Shown here piece after piece: positions 5,659 to 7,855 of a DNA stretch of 7,855 nucleotides; position 1 is the stretch's first letter; each line of letters opens with the position of its first letter. The position numbers were made by a program, and so were the translations under genes. The notes under the pieces are model-generated. The model made no database searches. It worked only from the letters and a program-made list of their open reading frames with translations, and was not told the origin of the DNA. This DNA is from JAYFRE01 sp034926235 (GTDB taxonomy: Bacteria; Pseudomonadota; Alphaproteobacteria; Rhodospirillales; Magnetospirillaceae), in assembly GCA_034926235.1 (NCBI GenBank), contig JAYFRE010000065.1, positions 1 through 7,855 of the forward strand, given 5' to 3'.

Positions 5659-5812
5659 CGGATTAGCCAAACGGTCAGATCAAAGCGGCCTTTTGCGCCA
5701 ATGCGTATTAAGCCGTTAGTAATGACCTCTTTCTCCAAGGGGAGCCCTCACGGGCTGGGAAACGAGAGTCGACTAGGCCTTCTGACAGGGATATCAAACG
5801 GAGTTGCACGAC

Positions 5813-6952
5813 ATGAATTTCGAACCGACCGAGGACCAAGCGGCATTGCTTGAAAGCGTCCGCAAGTTCGCCACCGAGCAGGTGGCGCCGGGGGCCGTTG
5901 CGCGCGATTTGTCCGAGGAATATGACCGTGGTCTTTTCGACGCGATGGGCGCTCTGGGCCTGACAGGCCTGTTCTATCCGGAACAGTATGGCGGCTCGGA
6001 TGGCGACTATCTGACCTACATCATGGCCGTCGAGGAAGTTTCCCGGGCCGACGCCAGCGTCGGCGGCGGGCTCACTGTGTCGGTGTCGCTGGGCTCCTGG
6101 CCGATCTTCGCCTATGGCACCGAAGAGCAGAAACAGAAATATCTGGCTCCCCTGGCGCGCGGCGAGAAGCTGGGCGCTTTCGGCCTGACCGAAGCGAACG
6201 CCGGCACCGATGCCGCCGCGCAGAAGTCGGTCGCGGTCCTGAACGGTGACCACTACATCCTGAACGGTTCGAAGGTGTTCATCACCAACGCCGGCTCGGC
6301 CGAAACCTATGTCGTCTTCGCGATGACCGACCGTTCCAAGGGCCTGAAGGGCATCACCGGCTTCATTCTGGAAAAGGGCATGCCCGGCTTCACCTTCGGC
6401 AAGAAGGAAAAGAAGATGGGTATCCGCGCTTCGCAGACCATGGAACTGATCTTCCAGGACGTGAAGGTGCCGGTTGCCAACCGTCTTGGCCAGGAAGGCG
6501 AAGGCTTCAAGATCGCCATGGCCACCCTGGATGGCGGCCGCATCGGCATCGCCGCGCAGGCTCTGGGCATCGCCCAGGCCGCTCTTGACTATGCCGTCGC
6601 CTATTCCAAGGAACGCGTCCAGTTCGGCAAGCCGATCGCCGCCAACCAGGGCATCGGCTTCATGCTGGCCGACATGGCGACCAAGCTGGACGCCGCGCGT
6701 CTGCTGACCTACCGCGCCGCCTGGCTGAAGGCCAAGGGCAAGCCTTACTCCAAGGAAGCGGCCATGGCCAAGTACTATGCCTCGGACGCCGCCATGTCGA
6801 TCACCACGGACGCCGTGCAGGTTCTGGGCGGCAATGGCTACATCCGCGAATACCCGGTCGAGCGCCTGATGCGCGACGCCAAGATCACCCAGATCTACGA
6901 AGGCACCAATCAAGTCCAGCGGATGGTGGTTTCCAGCGCTCGGATGCGCTAG
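5813..6952 (+). CDS. Acyl-CoA dehydrogenase, probably short-chain (butyryl-CoA type)
   Basis: This 379-residue FAD enzyme oxidises acyl-CoA to trans-2-enoyl-CoA and passes electrons to electron-transfer flavoprotein. The chosen start is the ATG at 5813, with GGAG (5800-5803) 9 bases upstream; a TTG at 5804 would add three residues but lies immediately after that site. The N-terminal helical domain (about 1-115) is followed by the beta domain with FGLTEANAGTDAA (123-135) and FITNAGSAETYVVFAMTD (156-173), the usual flavin-binding region. The C-terminal helical domain holds QVLGGNGYIREYPVERLMRD (336-355) and the catalytic base Glu363 in QIYEGTNQ. Glu at this place and the length fit short/medium-chain dehydrogenases; chain length is not proven. 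Codon choice is strongly biased to GC-ending codons, consistent with high expression. A strong terminator follows 20 bases after the stop. Confidence 0.95.
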   Translation: MNFEPTEDQAALLESVRKFATEQVAPGAVARDLSEEYDRGLFDAMGALGLTGLFYPEQYGGSDGDYLTYIMAVEEVSRADASVGGGLTVSVSLGSWPIFAYGTEEQKQKYLAPLARGEKLGAFGLTEANAGTDAAAQKSVAVLNGDHYILNGSKVFITNAGSAETYVVFAMTDRSKGLKGITGFILEKGMPGFTFGKKEKKMGIRASQTMELIFQDVKVPVANRLGQEGEGFKIAMATLDGGRIGIAAQALGIAQAALDYAVAYSKERVQFGKPIAANQGIGFMLADMATKLDAARLLTYRAAWLKAKGKPYSKEAAMAKYYASDAAMSITTDAVQVLGGNGYIREYPVERLMRDAKITQIYEGTNQVQRMVVSSARMR

Positions 6953-6972
6953 GCAACCCCGTCCTTTCTTGG

Positions 6973-7014
6973 AACCGCTCGCAGGTTCCGCTCCTGACCT
7001 GCGGGCGGTTTTTT
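6973..7014 (+). terminator. Strong Rho-independent terminator between acyl-CoA dehydrogenase and hydratase copy 2
   Basis: A 14-base-pair stem joins 6973-6986 and 6997-7010 with one T-G wobble (6979 with 7004), a 10-base loop, and six T residues (7009-7014). It lies only 33 bases before the start codon of the second hydratase. That gene therefore depends on read-through or on a promoter that overlaps the terminator. Confidence 0.92.
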
Positions 7015-7047
7015 AACAACAAGGGAGCAATGACGGAGTCGCAACAC

Positions 7048-7821
7048 ATGGCATATGAAAATATTATTGCAGAAAAAAAGGGTCGTGTGGGTCTTATCAC
7101 TCTCAATCGTCCGAAGGCGCTGAACGCTCTTTACAGCCCGTTGATCGCCGAACTCTCTCATGCCCTGGATGATTTCGAAGCCGACGACAATATTGGCGCA
7201 ATCGTCATCACCGGCAGCGAAAAAGCTTTCGCCGCTGGCGCCGACATCAAGGAAATGCAGCCCAAGACCTTCGCCTCGGCTTTCGACGAGGATTTCATCG
7301 CCAGCTGGGGGCGCGTCGCGCGCTCGCGCAAGCCGGTGATCGCTGCGGTGGCCGGTTTCGCCCTGGGCGGCGGCTGCGAATTGGCGATGTCCTGTGATTT
7401 CATCATCGCCGCCGAGACAGCCAAGTTCGGCCAGCCCGAGATCACGCTGGGGATCATCCCCGGCGCTGGCGGCACCCAGCGCCTGACCCGTTCCGTCGGC
7501 AAGTCCAAGGCCATGGATCTGGTCCTGTCGGGCCGCATGATGGACGCCGCCGAAGCCGAACGCGCTGGCTTGGTCAGCCGGATCGTTCCCGCCGATCAGC
7601 TGCTGGCCGAAGCCCTGAAGACAGCCGAAAAGATCGCTTCCTTCGGCCGCCTGGCTCTCTACGCCGCCAAGGAGGCCGTCAACGCCGCCTATGAGACGAC
7701 GCTGGCCCAGGGCATCCTGCTTGAGCGCCGCCTGTTCCACGCCACCTTCGCCACCGAAGACCAGAAGGAAGGCATGGGCGCGTTCATCGAAAAGCGCAAG
7801 CCTGCGTTCAAGAACCGGTAA
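7048..7821 (+). CDS. Enoyl-CoA hydratase (crotonase family), copy 2
   Basis: This 257-residue hydratase carries out the step after the acyl-CoA dehydrogenase, turning enoyl-CoA into 3-hydroxyacyl-CoA. The catalytic glutamates Glu111 (GGGCE) and Glu131 (FGQPE) and the oxyanion-hole residues Ala65 and Gly108 are all kept. The start at 7048 is preferred: GGAG (7035-7038) lies 9 bases upstream and the protein then begins MAYENII exactly like copy 1. An upstream ATG at 7030 would add six residues but has its purine stretch only 2 bases away. The 24 differences from copy 1 are concentrated at residues 34-38 and 84-93, outside the catalytic core. Codons near the start are AT-rich (AAT ATT ATT GCA GAA AAA AAG), often seen in well-translated genes. 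The 34 bases after the stop codon show no further feature. Confidence 0.95.
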   Translation: MAYENIIAEKKGRVGLITLNRPKALNALYSPLIAELSHALDDFEADDNIGAIVITGSEKAFAAGADIKEMQPKTFASAFDEDFIASWGRVARSRKPVIAAVAGFALGGGCELAMSCDFIIAAETAKFGQPEITLGIIPGAGGTQRLTRSVGKSKAMDLVLSGRMMDAAEAERAGLVSRIVPADQLLAEALKTAEKIASFGRLALYAAKEAVNAAYETTLAQGILLERRLFHATFATEDQKEGMGAFIEKRKPAFKNR

Positions 7822-7855
7822 AACCGGCTCTCCGCCCTTGTTGGACGAAGATACC

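Larger units (their letters stand above)
5285..5812. other. Divergent 528-base intergenic region between the permease and acyl-CoA dehydrogenase genes
   Basis: No gene is supported here. It is AT-richer than the coding DNA, especially 5320-5348 and 5485-5515. It holds two palindromes of the GntR/FCD type (5489-5503 and 5642-5658), a possible minus-strand promoter (5512-5486), a spaced inverted repeat GGCCAT/ATGGCC (5405-5410 with 5430-5435) in the likely permease leader, and a hairpin (AGCCC-TCAC-GGGCT, 5743-5756, extendable with 5730-5736 and 5757-5762) in the dehydrogenase leader. An open frame at 5539-5853 overlaps the dehydrogenase start in another phase, has no ribosome binding site and is rejected. 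Confidence 0.7.

Noticed and set aside
5539..5853. 104-codon open frame in the divergent intergenic region
   Set aside because: It has no ribosome binding site, overlaps the dehydrogenase start in another frame, and its residues look like translated non-coding DNA.
5708..6913. 401-codon minus-strand frame opposite the acyl-CoA dehydrogenase gene
   Set aside because: It is an antisense shadow; the plus-strand gene is unambiguous.

Overview
The window is GC-rich chromosomal DNA that looks like an alphaproteobacterium, most likely of the Rhodospirillales (Magnetospirillum-like). This rests on the divergent ubiE / mutM pair followed by an enoyl-CoA hydratase gene, on the protein sequences, and on codon use. 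The genus is an inference from memory of gene order, not a search.

Layout. The minus strand from 305 to the left edge is the start of ubiE (ubiquinone/menaquinone methyltransferase). Facing away from it are mutM (401-1228, Fpg DNA glycosylase), a small exported protein of unknown function (about 1290-1667) and a first enoyl-CoA hydratase (1696-2469), closed by a strong terminator at 2494-2530. Next comes a FadR-type GntR/FCD regulator (2663-3415), then a 49-residue protein with its own promoter (3584-3733), then a bidirectional terminator (3836-3880). A GntP-family permease lies on the minus strand (5284-3890) and resembles D-beta-hydroxybutyrate permeases. After a 528-base AT-richer intergenic region come an acyl-CoA dehydrogenase (5813-6952), a strong terminator (6973-7014) and a second enoyl-CoA hydratase (7048-7821). 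The two hydratases are 257 residues each and differ at 24 positions (about 91% identical).

How the parts may work together. The dehydrogenase and hydratase catalyse consecutive steps of short-chain beta-oxidation (for a C4 substrate, butyryl-CoA to crotonyl-CoA to 3-hydroxybutyryl-CoA). The permease would bring in a related acid such as 3-hydroxybutyrate. The regulator belongs to a family that binds palindromes with a GT-N3-AC core. I find three such palindromes, all in non-coding DNA around these genes: 3495-3511 over the -35 box of the small gene, 5489-5503 upstream of the permease, and 5642-5658 upstream of the dehydrogenase. The first and third match at 15 of 17 positions. I infer a local regulon (regulator, small protein, permease, dehydrogenase) for uptake and oxidation of a short-chain acid. 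The 49-residue protein is its least explained and most interesting member.

The near-identical hydratases flank this block as direct repeats. This suggests that duplication or insertion placed the block in an older ubiE / mutM / hydratase locus. No RNA genes, CRISPR arrays, transposases or insertion-sequence ends were seen.
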